From the NCBI GenBank assembly GCA_900550395.1, contig URSD01000003.1, forward strand, positions 23,118 through 87,117: a stretch of DNA of 64,000 bases. The letters run 5' to 3'. Under the pieces are notes generated by a model, which saw only the letters and a program-made list of their open reading frames with translations, ran no database searches and was not told where the DNA came from. This document shows, piece by piece, positions 1 through 9,437 of the stretch (position 1 is the first letter of the stretch; each line of letters opens with the position of its first letter). Position numbers and translations under genes: made by a program. The DNA comes from an uncultured Porphyromonadaceae bacterium (GTDB lineage: Bacteria > Bacteroidota > Bacteroidia > Bacteroidales > Muribaculaceae).

Positions 1-293
1 CCGCCTTCGGCGTCCACGATGTAGACGTCAAGGTTGCCGTTGCGGTCGTCGGCATAGGCTATGCGTTTGCCGTCCGGACTCCATACGGGCTTCGACTCGT
101 AACCGGGGGCCGACGTGAGGCGCGTGGCTGTGCCTCCGGCGGCGGGAACGGTCCAGATGTCGCCCTTGTAGCAGAAGGCGATGGTGGAGCCGTCGGGCGA
201 TATTTTCACGTCACGCAGCCACAGCGGCGTGGTGGTGGCGCCGAATGCGGCGGGCGCCGCAATGGCGAGCAGGGCAAGTATTTTCTTTTTCAT
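1..293 (-). CDS. S41/tricorn-like peptidase, N-terminal part only
   Basis: The gene starts at 293 and runs off the left edge of the window. The visible residues begin with a signal peptide (MKKKILALLAIAAPAAFGA). They continue with two WD40-like PD40 beta-propeller repeats, seen as WLRDVKISPDGSTIAF and YESKPVWSPDGKRIAYA, each followed by a strand ending in a GG turn. Bacteroidota tricorn-type S41 peptidases begin in exactly this way, with a propeller ahead of the PDZ and protease domains. The catalytic part is not in view, so the peptidase call rests on the propeller start alone. Only 7 nt separate it from the pseudouridine synthase gene upstream, so it is probably the third gene of that operon. 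Confidence 0.7.
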   Translation of the reverse strand, partial: MKKKILALLAIAAPAAFGATTTPLWLRDVKISPDGSTIAFCYKGDIWTVPAAGGTATRLTSAPGYESKPVWSPDGKRIAYADDRNGNLDVYIVDAEG

Positions 294-300
294 AGCGGTG

Positions 301-1407
301 TTATTGGCGGGTGTCGGAATGCGTGGCTACGTAGTTGCGCCAGCGGTCGAACAAGGCCGACATGTCGGCCGGAATATCGGAAGTAAAGAACATCTCCCGG
401 CCGGTGGAGGGATGCACGAAGCCGAGAGTGCGGGCATGAAGCGCCTGACGCGGGCAGGCGGCGAAGCAGTTGGCGATGAACGCGTTGTACGACGCCGACC
501 GCAGCCCGCGCAGAGGCACGTCGCCGCCGTAGCGGGCGTCGTTGAACAGCGTGTGGCCTATGTGGCGCATGTGTACGCGTATCTGATGGGTGCGCCCCGT
601 CTCAAGCACACAGCGCACTATCGCCACGTGCTGAAGGGCCTCCAGCACCTCGTAATGCGTGACGGCATGCTTGCCGCGGACGTCGCCTGGCGGGTATACG
701 GCCATCTGCAGGCGGTCGCGCTCGTTGCGCCCGATGTTGCCCTCGATGCGCCCCTCGGGCGGGTCGGGCACGCCCCACACCATAGCCACATACTCGCGGC
801 GGGTGGTCTTGTTGAAGAACTGTCGGCCCAGGTGGGTCTTGGCATCTGGAGTCTTAGCCACGACAAGCAGCCCGGAGGTGTCCTTGTCGATGCGGTGCAC
901 TAGGCCGAGGCGCGGGTCGCTGACGTCGTAATCAGGCGTGTCGCGGAAATGCCAGGCCAGGGCGTTGACGAGCGTGCCGGAGTAATTGCCGTGGCCCGGA
1001 TGCACCACCAGGCCGGCAGGCTTGTTGACTACCAGCACGGTATCGTCCTCATACACGATGTCGAGAGGGATGTCCTCGGCCACTATCTCGAAGTCGTAGC
1101 GCGGACGGTCCATCACAACCTGCACCGTGTCGAGAGGCTTGACGCGGTAGTTGCTCTTGACGGGACGTCCGTTGACAATGATGCAACCGGCCTGCGCGGC
1201 CTGCTGGATGCGGTTGCGGCTCGACTTCTGAAGACGCAGGGCCAGGAATTTGTCTACGCGCAGCAGTTCCTGCCCCTTGTCGGCAACAAAGCGGAAGTGC
1301 TCGAAAAGTTCGCGTCCGTCGCCGATGTCGACAATGCGCGGAGCCTCGTCGGCGGGATTTTCGGTCTCGCCGGAGGCTGCGGGCAGGAGCTCGTCGTCGC
1401 AGTCCAT
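301..1407 (-). CDS. rluD: RluA/RluD-family 23S rRNA pseudouridine synthase
   Basis: The enzyme isomerises uridines in rRNA to pseudouridine. An S4 RNA-binding domain lies at about residues 48-110 (VDKFLALRLQKSSRNRIQQA). The catalytic domain follows, with the diagnostic HRIDKDTSGLLVVAKT motif holding the catalytic Asp, and the ETGRTHQIRVHM motif. The N-terminus has about 45 extra acidic residues before the S4 domain. The start ATG shares its A with the TGA of the upstream PASTA gene, so the two are probably translationally coupled. The family call is firm. The exact target uridines, and so the name RluD rather than another RluA paralogue, are inferred. Confidence 0.9.
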   Translation of the reverse strand: MDCDDELLPAASGETENPADEAPRIVDIGDGRELFEHFRFVADKGQELLRVDKFLALRLQKSSRNRIQQAAQAGCIIVNGRPVKSNYRVKPLDTVQVVMDRPRYDFEIVAEDIPLDIVYEDDTVLVVNKPAGLVVHPGHGNYSGTLVNALAWHFRDTPDYDVSDPRLGLVHRIDKDTSGLLVVAKTPDAKTHLGRQFFNKTTRREYVAMVWGVPDPPEGRIEGNIGRNERDRLQMAVYPPGDVRGKHAVTHYEVLEALQHVAIVRCVLETGRTHQIRVHMRHIGHTLFNDARYGGDVPLRGLRSASYNAFIANCFAACPRQALHARTLGFVHPSTGREMFFTSDIPADMSALFDRWRNYVATHSDTRQ

Positions 1408-2066
1408 CAGTCGAAAATTGAGTTTTCCTGTTCGGCATCGGCAGCGTCCACGGCCTCCTCCACGAGGCGGTCTATCATGGTGCTGTCGGCTTCAAGCACA
1501 GGCTCCGGGACAGAGCCCACCTCAAGGGTGACGGTGGCCGTGACGGGTATCTCGCTGTCGGCGTGGAGCAGGTGGCCGTCGACCTTGGCCGACTCCACGA
1601 GGTCGGGATACTGCGACGGCACGGACACGATGCGTATGCCCGTGATGCCGAGCCCGCGCAAGTAGCTGATGGCCTGACGCGAGGACACGCCGGTGACGGG
1701 CATAGTCAGGCGCACCATCTTGGGCGAGAAGGCGGTGATGGTGACGTACACCTGGCGGTGGCGCTTCACCACGGCTCCGGCCTTGGGCCAGCTCTCTATC
1801 ACGGTGCCGGGAGCAACGGAACGGTCGTAGACCGAGTCGGCGATCTCGATGTCGAGGTCACACTCGCGCAGCAGCTGGGCCGCCGTGGCGTAAGACATAT
1901 TGCGCACCTGCGGCACTGTCGAGGTGCTGCCGTGATGCGTCCATACGTTGAGGAAGATCATGGCGCACCAGAGCAGGAGCAACGCGGTGAGGAGTATGAT
2001 TATCAGATTACTGATTATGCGATGGCGCGTGTAAAAACGCGACAGGAATGGCTGGTTACGGTTCAT
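1407..2066 (-). CDS. Single-pass membrane protein with PASTA domains
   Basis: A short cytoplasmic N-terminus is followed by one strong transmembrane segment (IISNLIIILLTALLLLWCAM, about residues 17-38). Two or more PASTA-type repeats lie outside the membrane: VPQVRNMSYATAAQLLRECDL with the PGTVI.SWPKAG signature, then a second copy around residues 110-180. PASTA domains bind peptidoglycan or muropeptides in other bacteria. Here there is no attached kinase or transpeptidase, as is usual for the short Bacteroidota PASTA proteins. It is the first gene of an operon with rluD. The start codon is only 4 nt from a TAATTTTG promoter motif. Confidence 0.85.
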   Translation of the reverse strand: MNRNQPFLSRFYTRHRIISNLIIILLTALLLLWCAMIFLNVWTHHGSTSTVPQVRNMSYATAAQLLRECDLDIEIADSVYDRSVAPGTVIESWPKAGAVVKRHRQVYVTITAFSPKMVRLTMPVTGVSSRQAISYLRGLGITGIRIVSVPSQYPDLVESAKVDGHLLHADSEIPVTATVTLEVGSVPEPVLEADSTMIDRLVEEAVDAADAEQENSIFD

Positions 2067-2070
2067 ATTG

Positions 2071-2078
2071 CAAAATTA
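2071..2078 (-). promoter_or_regulatory. -7 promoter motif TAATTTTG for the PASTA-rluD operon
   Basis: A perfect match to the Bacteroidota TAnnTTTG element lies on the minus strand. The ATG of the PASTA gene begins 4 nt after it, so transcription would start at or next to the ATG. Confidence 0.6.
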
Positions 2079-2110
2079 GTGAAATTTTTCGGACTCGCTA
2101 TAAAAATTGC

Positions 2111-2118
2111 TATATTTG
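2111..2118 (+). promoter_or_regulatory. -7 promoter motif (TATATTTG) for the macroglobulin-like gene
   Basis: This TAnnTTTG match lies 23 nt before the ATG at 2142 and is divergent from the PASTA promoter about 35 bp away. Confidence 0.6.
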
Positions 2119-2141
2119 CACTTCAAACCATTCTCTGAGAA

Positions 2142-5100
2142 ATGAAACTACGCAATCTTCTGATATCTCTGGGCGTGATAGCATCAGCCGCAAGTCCGGC
2201 ACATGCCGCCACCGATCCCGATTTCGCACATCCGCGGAAAGTGCTGTCCGACGCCTACGCCGAGCTGAAACGTACAGCCGGCGACAAAGACGCCGGGCCA
2301 CAGCGTGTGCGCGCCGTGCTGGAAATATGCACCGCCGCGCAATCGATCGACCCCGACAGCATTTTCTCGCTCGTACACGACGTGACGGAACTTGCCGACA
2401 AGGAGACCAACCCCACCGCGCAGTCGCTGCTGCGGCTCGTCGACGCCAAACTGCTCAACAACGCCTACAACCGGCGCCGCTGGGTTTACGACCGCCTCGA
2501 CACACCCGACACTCCGCTGCCGCAGGACATAACGGAATGGAACGGACGCCAGTTCCGTTCGCAGATAGCCGAAAACGCGGAGGCTGCGCTGAAAGGCGCC
2601 CGCGAGCACAACGTACCTCTGGCCGACTACTCCGCTGCCGTGAGGGCCAATGACCGCACACTGCTGTATTTCCCGCAGATGGCCGACTTCGTGGCCTGCG
2701 ATGTGTACGACCTCCTGCAAGGCATAGGCAGGACAGAACAGGCCGACTCGCTCATCGGCGAAATGCTGGCCGCACAGAAGGAGGGGTCGGCACCTTATTA
2801 CTATTGGCTTTCCCGGAACATCGAGGCCACTTCGACATGGCAGGACCGCTTCCAGGCATATCTCGACGCATACAAGGCGCACAGCCACGATGAATACGCC
2901 CGACTGCTGCTGGAAGACGCATGCGACGCTCGTAACGACAAAGACCAGCGTCTGCCCCTCATAGCGCTTGTGGAGGAATCGCTCGAACGCTTCCCCGGCT
3001 ATTGGAACAACAACGCCCTGCGCAACGCCCTGGCTTCGCTGAAACAGGCACGCAACACGGTGGAATATCCGCAGCTTGTATGCCCCGGGCGGCCTTTCGA
3101 CGTAAAAGTCACTGCCGATTTCGCCCGCAAAGCCGGCTTCAAAATTTATCCCGTACCCGAAGGCAGAGAGGAATATTCCAGAATCACATTCTCGGCCCTG
3201 AAAGCTGTGGTATCGCAGAATGTCGCCGGAACGGACTCTACCGTTACTGAGCACATTTGCCCGGTGACGCTGCCCAAACCGGGTGTATATATGGTGGCTC
3301 CGACGGTCAACGGACGCACCGAGAACGAGCAATACGGGCTCTGGAACGCCATTGTATGTTCGCCTTATGTTCCCGTAGCGATGGAAGGATGCGACGAGCA
3401 GGTGGTTGTGATGGCTGACTTCGCCACCGGGCATCCCGCAGAAGGCGTCAAGGTGCTCGCCAAGTCGGAGAAACGTCAGGCCATGCCGGTCGGCACGACC
3501 GATAAGAACGGTCTCGCACGATTCCAGCTGACCGGACGCAACAACTATGAAATAAGTGCCGTTACGCCACAGGGCCAAAGCCTTGACTTCGCACACCGCA
3601 TCAACATACGCATGCCCTGGCGCGGAGAGGAACCTGTGGAGGCGGATGACGACATTAACATCAGTGTAATTCCCGCACGGCCCATCTACCATTTCGGAGA
3701 CACCCTGCGCTGGGCTGTGATAGCCGACAGCCACGCGCCCGACAAACGCAGCCGCCACGCCGCAGCCGGCTTAAAGATTGAGGTAGAGCTCACTGACGCC
3801 AACGGCCAGCACGTGGACTCCGTATCCGTTATCACCGACCGCTACGGCCGCGCCTTCGGCACATTCGCATTGCCAACCGACGGCCTCAGCGGCAACTTCA
3901 CCATTGAGGCCTCCGTAGACGACGAATCTGATGCCTACGTTGATGGAAGCGCCGATGTTCCTGTCAGCGACTATCGGATGCCCGTGTTCGAGATCACCGA
4001 CCTCTCGGCCGTGCGCGACACACCGGCCCGTGGCGATGTCAGCATCAGCGGTCGCGCCGTCACATATTCAGGGATGCCGGTTGCCGACGCCCGCGTCGAC
4101 ATAGTCGTACATGAAGCATGGCGCTGGCGCTGGTGGGTACCTGCACAGAATATTGGCAGTCTTGAAGTAAAGACCGACGCCACAGGCCGATTCACAGCCG
4201 TACTGACTGACGAATTTCTGAAAAAGGGCGACGGCCACGACTTCCGCGCCGACATCAGCGTGACAGCCACAAGCGGCGAAAACACCACGGCTCAGAAACC
4301 CTTCACCAACGGGCGCCCCTATCTCATCAATATCAGCGGCAAGAAATTCCTGCGCGCCGAGACCCGAACCATGCTGCCTGTAACTGTTTACGATGCTGAT
4401 GGAGAAAATGCTGACATCGAGCTGCGTTGGAAACTCGCCGAGACCGACGGCGGCAATGTCGTGGCTTCCGGCAAATGCCGATCACTGAAACCGACAGCCG
4501 ACCTTGACCGCGTGCGCGGCGGCAAATACACGCTGACAGTGGAAGCCTCCGACAGCGCCCTGGCGGACGCAAGCCACGAGGATTTCCTCGTCTACAACGT
4601 GGAGCTGTCCTCCCTACCCGACGGCTATCCACTGCTCGTCGATGTGGAGAGCGTGCAAACAGACGCCACCGGGCGCGCTGCATTCCGTTACGGCGTCGCA
4701 AAGGACAACACGTGGCTCTACGCCGTGCTATGCACAGGACGCAAGATAGTTGAGATTGAGGTGCATAAACGCGACAAAGGCTTCCGCCACCTGTCTCTCG
4801 ACCTGCCGGCCGATGCCGACCGCGGCGCACTACACATCTTCACCGTGCGCGACGGCATGCTGCGCTCATTCACAGTAGGCATAGAGCGTCCGGAGCAACG
4901 CGACCTTACCATCAGCGGCGAAAGTTTCCGCGACCGCCTTACTCCGGGAGCAACGGAGCAGTGGAATCTGCACATAACCGCAGCCGACGGCAAGCCCGTT
5001 GAAGCCGCCATGACAGCCACCATGTACAGCCACTCACTTGACGCACTGGCGCGACTGAGCTGGCCCGCCGCATTCCATGTGGCCCGAGAATATCCTAAAC

Positions 5101-7634
5101 TGTCACTCGACTATCTTTCCGACGCGAAGAGAAGCTCAGACATAGCCTCAGAACTTAGGACAATACGCGAGCTGCCGCTGAATGCTCCCGCTTTCCGCTA
5201 TTTGTCAGGCTATCTCGGGAACACCTACATCTATGGCTCCCGCAAGATGGCCGCCAATGGCGTCATGCGGCAAAGACTATCGGCAGCAGAGACGGAAGAA
5301 GATGGAGTTGTCATGGAATCGGCCGACATGGCAGCGCCCATGATGGCCGGTGCCGTGGCCGGTGTAGAGAGTAAATCCGAAGCTCTTTGCGAAAGCGTTG
5401 TTGTCACCACCAATAATGCAAGACCCGAAGAAAATTTCGACTATCGTGACGCCGACGTGGCTGAGGCATTCTGGATGCCAGACCTCGCCAGCGCTCCCGA
5501 CGGCAGCCTCGAAATGAGCTTCCGCCTGCCCGACGCCAACACCACATGGCGCATGCAGGCACTGGCGTGGACTGAGGACATGAGAGCCGGTACGCTGATA
5601 CGCGATTTCGTCGCCAACAAGCCGGTGATGGTGCAGCCCAATCTGCCCCGCTTCCTCCGCGCCGGCGACAAGGCCCGCATACTCGCAACTGTCTATAACA
5701 ACGATTCGGCCGCGCGTGAGCTGCGCAGCGTCGTGGAAGTTTTCGACCCCGCCACCATGAAGGTGATAGCGACAGCCGAAAGCTGCGACACCGTGGCGCC
5801 CGACGCCTCGGCCATAGTAGCCATAGAAGTGGAAGCTCCCGCCGACGCCGCCTCGCTCGGCTACCGCGTGCGCAGCAGCTCCGACAGTTTCTCCGACGGC
5901 GAGCAGACGGTAATACCCGTGGAATCAGCACAGTGCGACGTAATCGAGTCGCAGACGTTCTATCTCAACCCCGGCGACAAGGAACTGAAAATCAAAGTGC
6001 CTTCCGACAAAAACGGCACCTACACGCTGCAATACTGCCAGAACCCGTCGTGGAGCATCGTCAAGGCTCTGCCCGGCCTCGTCGACTATGAGCCGTCCAC
6101 GACACCCGGAGCAGTACACTCCCTGTTCGCGGCATGCACGGCCAAAGGCATTGTAGACCGTGTGCCTGCCGTATCCGACGCGCTGAAAGCATGGAAAGAC
6201 AAGCCCCTGCAATCGCGCCTTGCCGCCAACGACGCGCTGAAGACGGCCGAGCTGCATGCTACCCCGTGGGTACAGGCCGCGGCCGGCGACAGCATGCGCA
6301 TGGCTCGCCTGGGACTGCTGCTCGACAACGACGAGACCGCCCGCAACATCCGTGCGGCCATCAGGACGCTATCCGATCTCGCCACCGCCGACGGCGGCCT
6401 GCGCTGGGGCAAATGGTGCGACGAAGCTTCGCTGTGGGCGACACAGCTGGCGCTGCACGACCTGGGTCTGCTGCGTCTCGCCGGCTATCTGCCCGACGAC
6501 GCACAGCTCCACAGCATGATGGTGAAGGCTCTGGCCTACACCGACAAGGAGCTCGAACGCCTCGACCGCAACCGCCGCATGCAGCCCGACATGAGCTACG
6601 CCGTGACCCGCAGCTTGTGGAAAGACATCAGGCCGTCGGCATGGGGACAGCGCGTAATCGACGCCACCCTGCGCGATTGCGCCGCCCGCTGGCGCGAGGC
6701 TTCCACCTCGGGCAAAGCCAACATGGCGATTCTGCTCGACATCTACGGACGCAAAACCGACGCCGGGGAAATAATGAGTTCGGTGAAGGAATTTGCCGTC
6801 GCCACTCCGGCGCAGGGCGTCAGCTTCCCCTCGGTAGGCGACATCGACCAGTACGCACCCTTGCTTATGGCTTTCGGACGCGTCGACCCGTCGTCGGCGC
6901 TTATCGACGGTATGCGCCAGTGGCTCGTAGTGCGCGAACAGGCCACCGTGGGACTCGGCAGCTACGACGCGTCGCAGCTCGTGGGCGCGTTCCTGACGTC
7001 CGGCACGCCCTGGCACACCGACAATGCTCCGGCCACCGTGCAGTTAGGACGCCACACCGTGGACCTCGGCGACGCATGCGCCTACGGCGGCGAAGCCACC
7101 GTAAGCCTCGGCAGCGAGGCCGCAGGCAAGACCCTGCGCATAGCTCCCGGAGCCGATGTGCCGTCGTTCGGAGCCATCATCAGCAGCTACCGCAGCCGGC
7201 CGGCCGACGTGAAGGCCGCCTCGTGCGACGCGGTAAGCATCGAGAAGCGTCTCGTGCGCGTGAAGGCCGGTGGCGACAACACTTTCGCCGCCGACACCGT
7301 AGCGCTTGGCGACCGTGTGCGCGTGCTGCTCACTCTCCACGTCAACCGCGACATGCAGTACGTCACCATCATCGACGAACGCGCCGCAGGCCTCGAACCC
7401 GTAGACCAGACTCCGGGCATGACATCGAGCGCCGGCGCTTACTTCTACCGCGAATCGCGCGACGCCTCCACCCGCATGTTCATCTCCCGCCTCCCCAAAG
7501 GCACCTATCAGCTCAGCTACGACTGCACGGCCAACACCGCCGGCACATTCGCAGCAGGCCTGGCTACAGTACAGAGCGCCCTCGCTCCGGCACTGACAGC
7601 GCACAGCGCAGGCGCCGAGCTGATTGTGAGATAG
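2142..7634 (+). CDS. Alpha-2-macroglobulin-like (MG2-domain) large secreted protein
   Basis: This is an 1,830-residue exported protein. A signal peptide (about residues 1-22, ending AHA) is followed by a helical TPR-like region (about 25-330). The macroglobulin beta-sandwich domains come next; the MG2 segment carries RPIYHFGDTLRWAVIA. The A2M core includes FWMPDLASAPDGSLEMSFRLPD and TTWRMQALAWTEDM, and ends in an alpha-helical toroid and receptor-like domain. Bacterial macroglobulins trap or shield against proteases. The usual CxEQ thioester is not present: the corresponding segment reads LVDYEPSTTPGAVHS. It is therefore of the thioester-less type common in Bacteroidota. It is transcribed alone, ends at a terminator, and is divergent from the PASTA operon. 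Confidence 0.9.
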   Translation: MKLRNLLISLGVIASAASPAHAATDPDFAHPRKVLSDAYAELKRTAGDKDAGPQRVRAVLEICTAAQSIDPDSIFSLVHDVTELADKETNPTAQSLLRLVDAKLLNNAYNRRRWVYDRLDTPDTPLPQDITEWNGRQFRSQIAENAEAALKGAREHNVPLADYSAAVRANDRTLLYFPQMADFVACDVYDLLQGIGRTEQADSLIGEMLAAQKEGSAPYYYWLSRNIEATSTWQDRFQAYLDAYKAHSHDEYARLLLEDACDARNDKDQRLPLIALVEESLERFPGYWNNNALRNALASLKQARNTVEYPQLVCPGRPFDVKVTADFARKAGFKIYPVPEGREEYSRITFSALKAVVSQNVAGTDSTVTEHICPVTLPKPGVYMVAPTVNGRTENEQYGLWNAIVCSPYVPVAMEGCDEQVVVMADFATGHPAEGVKVLAKSEKRQAMPVGTTDKNGLARFQLTGRNNYEISAVTPQGQSLDFAHRINIRMPWRGEEPVEADDDINISVIPARPIYHFGDTLRWAVIADSHAPDKRSRHAAAGLKIEVELTDANGQHVDSVSVITDRYGRAFGTFALPTDGLSGNFTIEASVDDESDAYVDGSADVPVSDYRMPVFEITDLSAVRDTPARGDVSISGRAVTYSGMPVADARVDIVVHEAWRWRWWVPAQNIGSLEVKTDATGRFTAVLTDEFLKKGDGHDFRADISVTATSGENTTAQKPFTNGRPYLINISGKKFLRAETRTMLPVTVYDADGENADIELRWKLAETDGGNVVASGKCRSLKPTADLDRVRGGKYTLTVEASDSALADASHEDFLVYNVELSSLPDGYPLLVDVESVQTDATGRAAFRYGVAKDNTWLYAVLCTGRKIVEIEVHKRDKGFRHLSLDLPADADRGALHIFTVRDGMLRSFTVGIERPEQRDLTISGESFRDRLTPGATEQWNLHITAADGKPVEAAMTATMYSHSLDALARLSWPAAFHVAREYPKLSLDYLSDAKRSSDIASELRTIRELPLNAPAFRYLSGYLGNTYIYGSRKMAANGVMRQRLSAAETEEDGVVMESADMAAPMMAGAVAGVESKSEALCESVVVTTNNARPEENFDYRDADVAEAFWMPDLASAPDGSLEMSFRLPDANTTWRMQALAWTEDMRAGTLIRDFVANKPVMVQPNLPRFLRAGDKARILATVYNNDSAARELRSVVEVFDPATMKVIATAESCDTVAPDASAIVAIEVEAPADAASLGYRVRSSSDSFSDGEQTVIPVESAQCDVIESQTFYLNPGDKELKIKVPSDKNGTYTLQYCQNPSWSIVKALPGLVDYEPSTTPGAVHSLFAACTAKGIVDRVPAVSDALKAWKDKPLQSRLAANDALKTAELHATPWVQAAAGDSMRMARLGLLLDNDETARNIRAAIRTLSDLATADGGLRWGKWCDEASLWATQLALHDLGLLRLAGYLPDDAQLHSMMVKALAYTDKELERLDRNRRMQPDMSYAVTRSLWKDIRPSAWGQRVIDATLRDCAARWREASTSGKANMAILLDIYGRKTDAGEIMSSVKEFAVATPAQGVSFPSVGDIDQYAPLLMAFGRVDPSSALIDGMRQWLVVREQATVGLGSYDASQLVGAFLTSGTPWHTDNAPATVQLGRHTVDLGDACAYGGEATVSLGSEAAGKTLRIAPGADVPSFGAIISSYRSRPADVKAASCDAVSIEKRLVRVKAGGDNTFAADTVALGDRVRVLLTLHVNRDMQYVTIIDERAAGLEPVDQTPGMTSSAGAYFYRESRDASTRMFISRLPKGTYQLSYDCTANTAGTFAAGLATVQSALAPALTAHSAGAELIVR

Positions 7635-7655
7635 CCTGAGTTTCAAGCATAAAAG

Positions 7656-7686
7656 AAAGGGCTGTGCCATCGGCATGGCCCTTTTT
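7656..7686. terminator. Bidirectional terminator between convergent genes
   Basis: AAAGGGC pairs with GCCCTTT around an inner GCC/GGC stem, with a T-run on one side and an A-run on the other. It sits between the macroglobulin gene and the histidine kinase gene. Confidence 0.75.
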
Positions 7687-7689
7687 GTG

Positions 7690-8673
7690 TTATGCCAGGG
7701 TTATCAGGGCTTTGGTGCCGTGGGACGGGGTGGAGGTGATGGTGAAGTCGCCGCCATGCAGACGCGCTATCTGACGGCTCAGGCACAGACCGATGCCGCT
7801 GCCGCCGGGTTTCGTGGTGAAAAAGGGCTGAAACAGATTCGGCATCATCTCCGCCGGGATACCACAGCCGTTGTCCTCAACGCTGATGTAGGGGTGGCCC
7901 TCGCTGACGGATACATCGACATGGATGCGAGGTGAGGGCACTGATGCGACGGCATCTATGGCGTTGCGCAGCACGTTGGTGACAAGCCGTCCCAACAGAT
8001 CCCTGTCCGCCTGCAACCGCATGTCCACCGGGATGGTATAGTCGATGATGTCGGTGTCAAGACCTTTGTCTGATAAGTAAATGGCAAACGACTTCCGGAC
8101 TCCCGAGAAAAAAGCCAAGACGTCGATGGTTTCAATCTTCGGTCCGGGCAGGTGTGTCAGCTCGTAATAGGAATCCAGAAAACGACGTATGCTCTGACTT
8201 TCATCCGATATTAACGATACGGCTTCATTCAGTTCTTCGCCCCTGTAACGGTCCGGGTTCCGCTTCATGTCCGCGCTCAACGATACGATCGGAGTGATGG
8301 CATTTCGCATTTCATGCGTCATGATGCGAAGGATGCGGTCGTAATACAGCTTGCGCGTCTCCAGCTCAAGACGGGCGGAACTGTAGATGGCCATGATGCG
8401 CCTCATGGTCTGAGACATGCTGTTGATGTCCGGATCATGACTCTCGGCGAACCGGATGGTAGTGTCGTTCATGTCCAGCGCATTCATAAAATCGGACATG
8501 GACCTGATAAGCCGATGCACAATTCGCCATAGCAGAACGACGGAGATAACGGCCGGAATCATCGACAGGATGGCCGGGGCATGTCTGCCGTCGGCGAAAC
8601 ATAATGTTGTGAGTACGGTAAACAGCACTATCCCCGCTATGCAGAGTATGAAATTAAGGCGGAAATGCTTCAC
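7690..8673 (-). CDS. Two-component sensor histidine kinase
   Basis: This is a small membrane kinase of 327 residues. Two transmembrane segments lie close together (about 8-26 and 32-50) with almost no periplasmic loop, so it probably senses a membrane or cytoplasmic signal. The phosphoacceptor His is near residue 120 in MTHEMRNAITP. The HATPase domain shows an N box (LRNAIDAVAS), a G1 box (VEDNGCGIP), and a G2 box (PGGSGIGLCLSRQIARLHGG). Its ATG overlaps the stop of the response regulator gene by 4 nt (ATGA), so the pair is coupled. The efflux operon divergent from the pair is the likely target. Confidence 0.9.
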   Translation of the reverse strand: MKHFRLNFILCIAGIVLFTVLTTLCFADGRHAPAILSMIPAVISVVLLWRIVHRLIRSMSDFMNALDMNDTTIRFAESHDPDINSMSQTMRRIMAIYSSARLELETRKLYYDRILRIMTHEMRNAITPIVSLSADMKRNPDRYRGEELNEAVSLISDESQSIRRFLDSYYELTHLPGPKIETIDVLAFFSGVRKSFAIYLSDKGLDTDIIDYTIPVDMRLQADRDLLGRLVTNVLRNAIDAVASVPSPRIHVDVSVSEGHPYISVEDNGCGIPAEMMPNLFQPFFTTKPGGSGIGLCLSRQIARLHGGDFTITSTPSHGTKALITLA

Positions 8674-9245
8674 TTCTTCAACTGATTGTAAAGTGTCTGA
8701 CGGTTAATGCCCAACAGTTTGGCGGCCTGCGTCAGGTTGCCGTTGCAACGCGCCACGACCGAATTGATATGGTCCGACTTAAGTTCGTCAAGAGTCATGG
8801 CGTCCAGTTTATCCTGACGCGCCTTGGTGTCCTTAGCCTGCGACAGCACGGCCCTGTCGGAGCGCGCCGTGCGGTTCTTGCGTATGGCCGACTTTACCTT
8901 GGCTATCAGGTCGTCGTTGTCCCAGGGTTTTGTGACGAAGTCGTCGGCTCCGCGCTTCATAGCCTCGACGGCCAGCTGTATGTCGCCGAAGGCAGTGATC
9001 AGCACCACCGCCGGCGGCTGCGGCATCTCCTTGATGCGCGCCAGCCAGAACAGTCCGTCGCTGCCGTCCAGACGCGAGTTGTCGAAATTCATATCGAGCA
9101 GCACGGCGTCAAAGTCGCCGTTGCTCAGCAACGCCGGGAGCAACTTCGGGTCACCGATGGTCAGAATGCTGTCGAACTCGCCGCCCAACACCATCTCAAG
9201 CGACATCCGAACCGCTTTGTTATCGTCGATTATCAGTATTTTCAT
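8670..9245 (-). CDS. Response regulator, receiver plus Fis-type HTH
   Basis: The protein has 191 residues when read from MKILIIDDNK. The receiver domain has acidic residues at 7-8, the phosphoacceptor Asp near 51 (AVLLDMNFD) and the conserved Lys in VTKPWD. A linker leads to a C-terminal Fis/HTH_8 helix-turn-helix (NLTQAAKLLGINRQTLYNQL). The AAA+ sigma-54 activation domain of NtrC proteins is absent, so it resembles the RegA/ActR type. I chose the ATG at 9245. The upstream in-frame TTG at 9263 lies almost on the promoter motif (9266-9273), ahead of the expected transcription start. It is the first gene of a two-gene operon with the kinase. Confidence 0.9.
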   Translation of the reverse strand: MKILIIDDNKAVRMSLEMVLGGEFDSILTIGDPKLLPALLSNGDFDAVLLDMNFDNSRLDGSDGLFWLARIKEMPQPPAVVLITAFGDIQLAVEAMKRGADDFVTKPWDNDDLIAKVKSAIRKNRTARSDRAVLSQAKDTKARQDKLDAMTLDELKSDHINSVVARCNGNLTQAAKLLGINRQTLYNQLKK

Positions 9246-9265
9246 AACGCCTAACAACTTCAATG

Positions 9266-9273
9266 CAAAGTTA
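9266..9273 (-). promoter_or_regulatory. -7 promoter motif TAACTTTG for the two-component operon
   Basis: A perfect TAnnTTTG match on the minus strand lies about 20 nt before the ATG at 9245. Confidence 0.6.
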
Positions 9274-9333
9274 ACGCGTGGGCGCGTATGCGCAAAGCGA
9301 TTTCTGCAAAATATCGATATGGGCGGGATGATT

Positions 9334-9348
9334 GTCTAAATTTTAGAC
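9334..9348. promoter_or_regulatory. 15-bp perfect palindrome, candidate response-regulator operator
   Basis: GTCTAAA and TTTAGAC flank a single central T. The site lies between the divergent response-regulator gene and the efflux operon, about 60-75 bp upstream of the efflux -7 motif. Binding by the regulator is inferred from position and symmetry. Confidence 0.5.
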
Positions 9349-9409
9349 GATTTGAATGCCGAAAATGCAGTTTCTCCAAAATTCAGGAGGCAATCGGCCT
9401 AACGGCATA

Positions 9410-9417
9410 TAAATTTG
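9410..9417 (+). promoter_or_regulatory. -7 promoter motif TAAATTTG for the efflux operon
   Basis: This TAnnTTTG match lies 20 nt before the ATG at 9438. It supports that start over the longer open frame beginning upstream. Confidence 0.6.
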
Positions 9418-9437
9418 CATCGTCAAAAGCAAAGACG

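Noticed and set aside
2184..3758. Open frame of 524 codons on the minus strand opposite the macroglobulin gene
   Set aside because: Composition is typical of a shadow frame (His/Val/Gly-rich), with no recognisable domain.
9288..9437. Longer start for the TolC-like protein
   Set aside because: The extension spans the 15-bp palindrome and the -7 motif, and a clean signal peptide starts at 9438.
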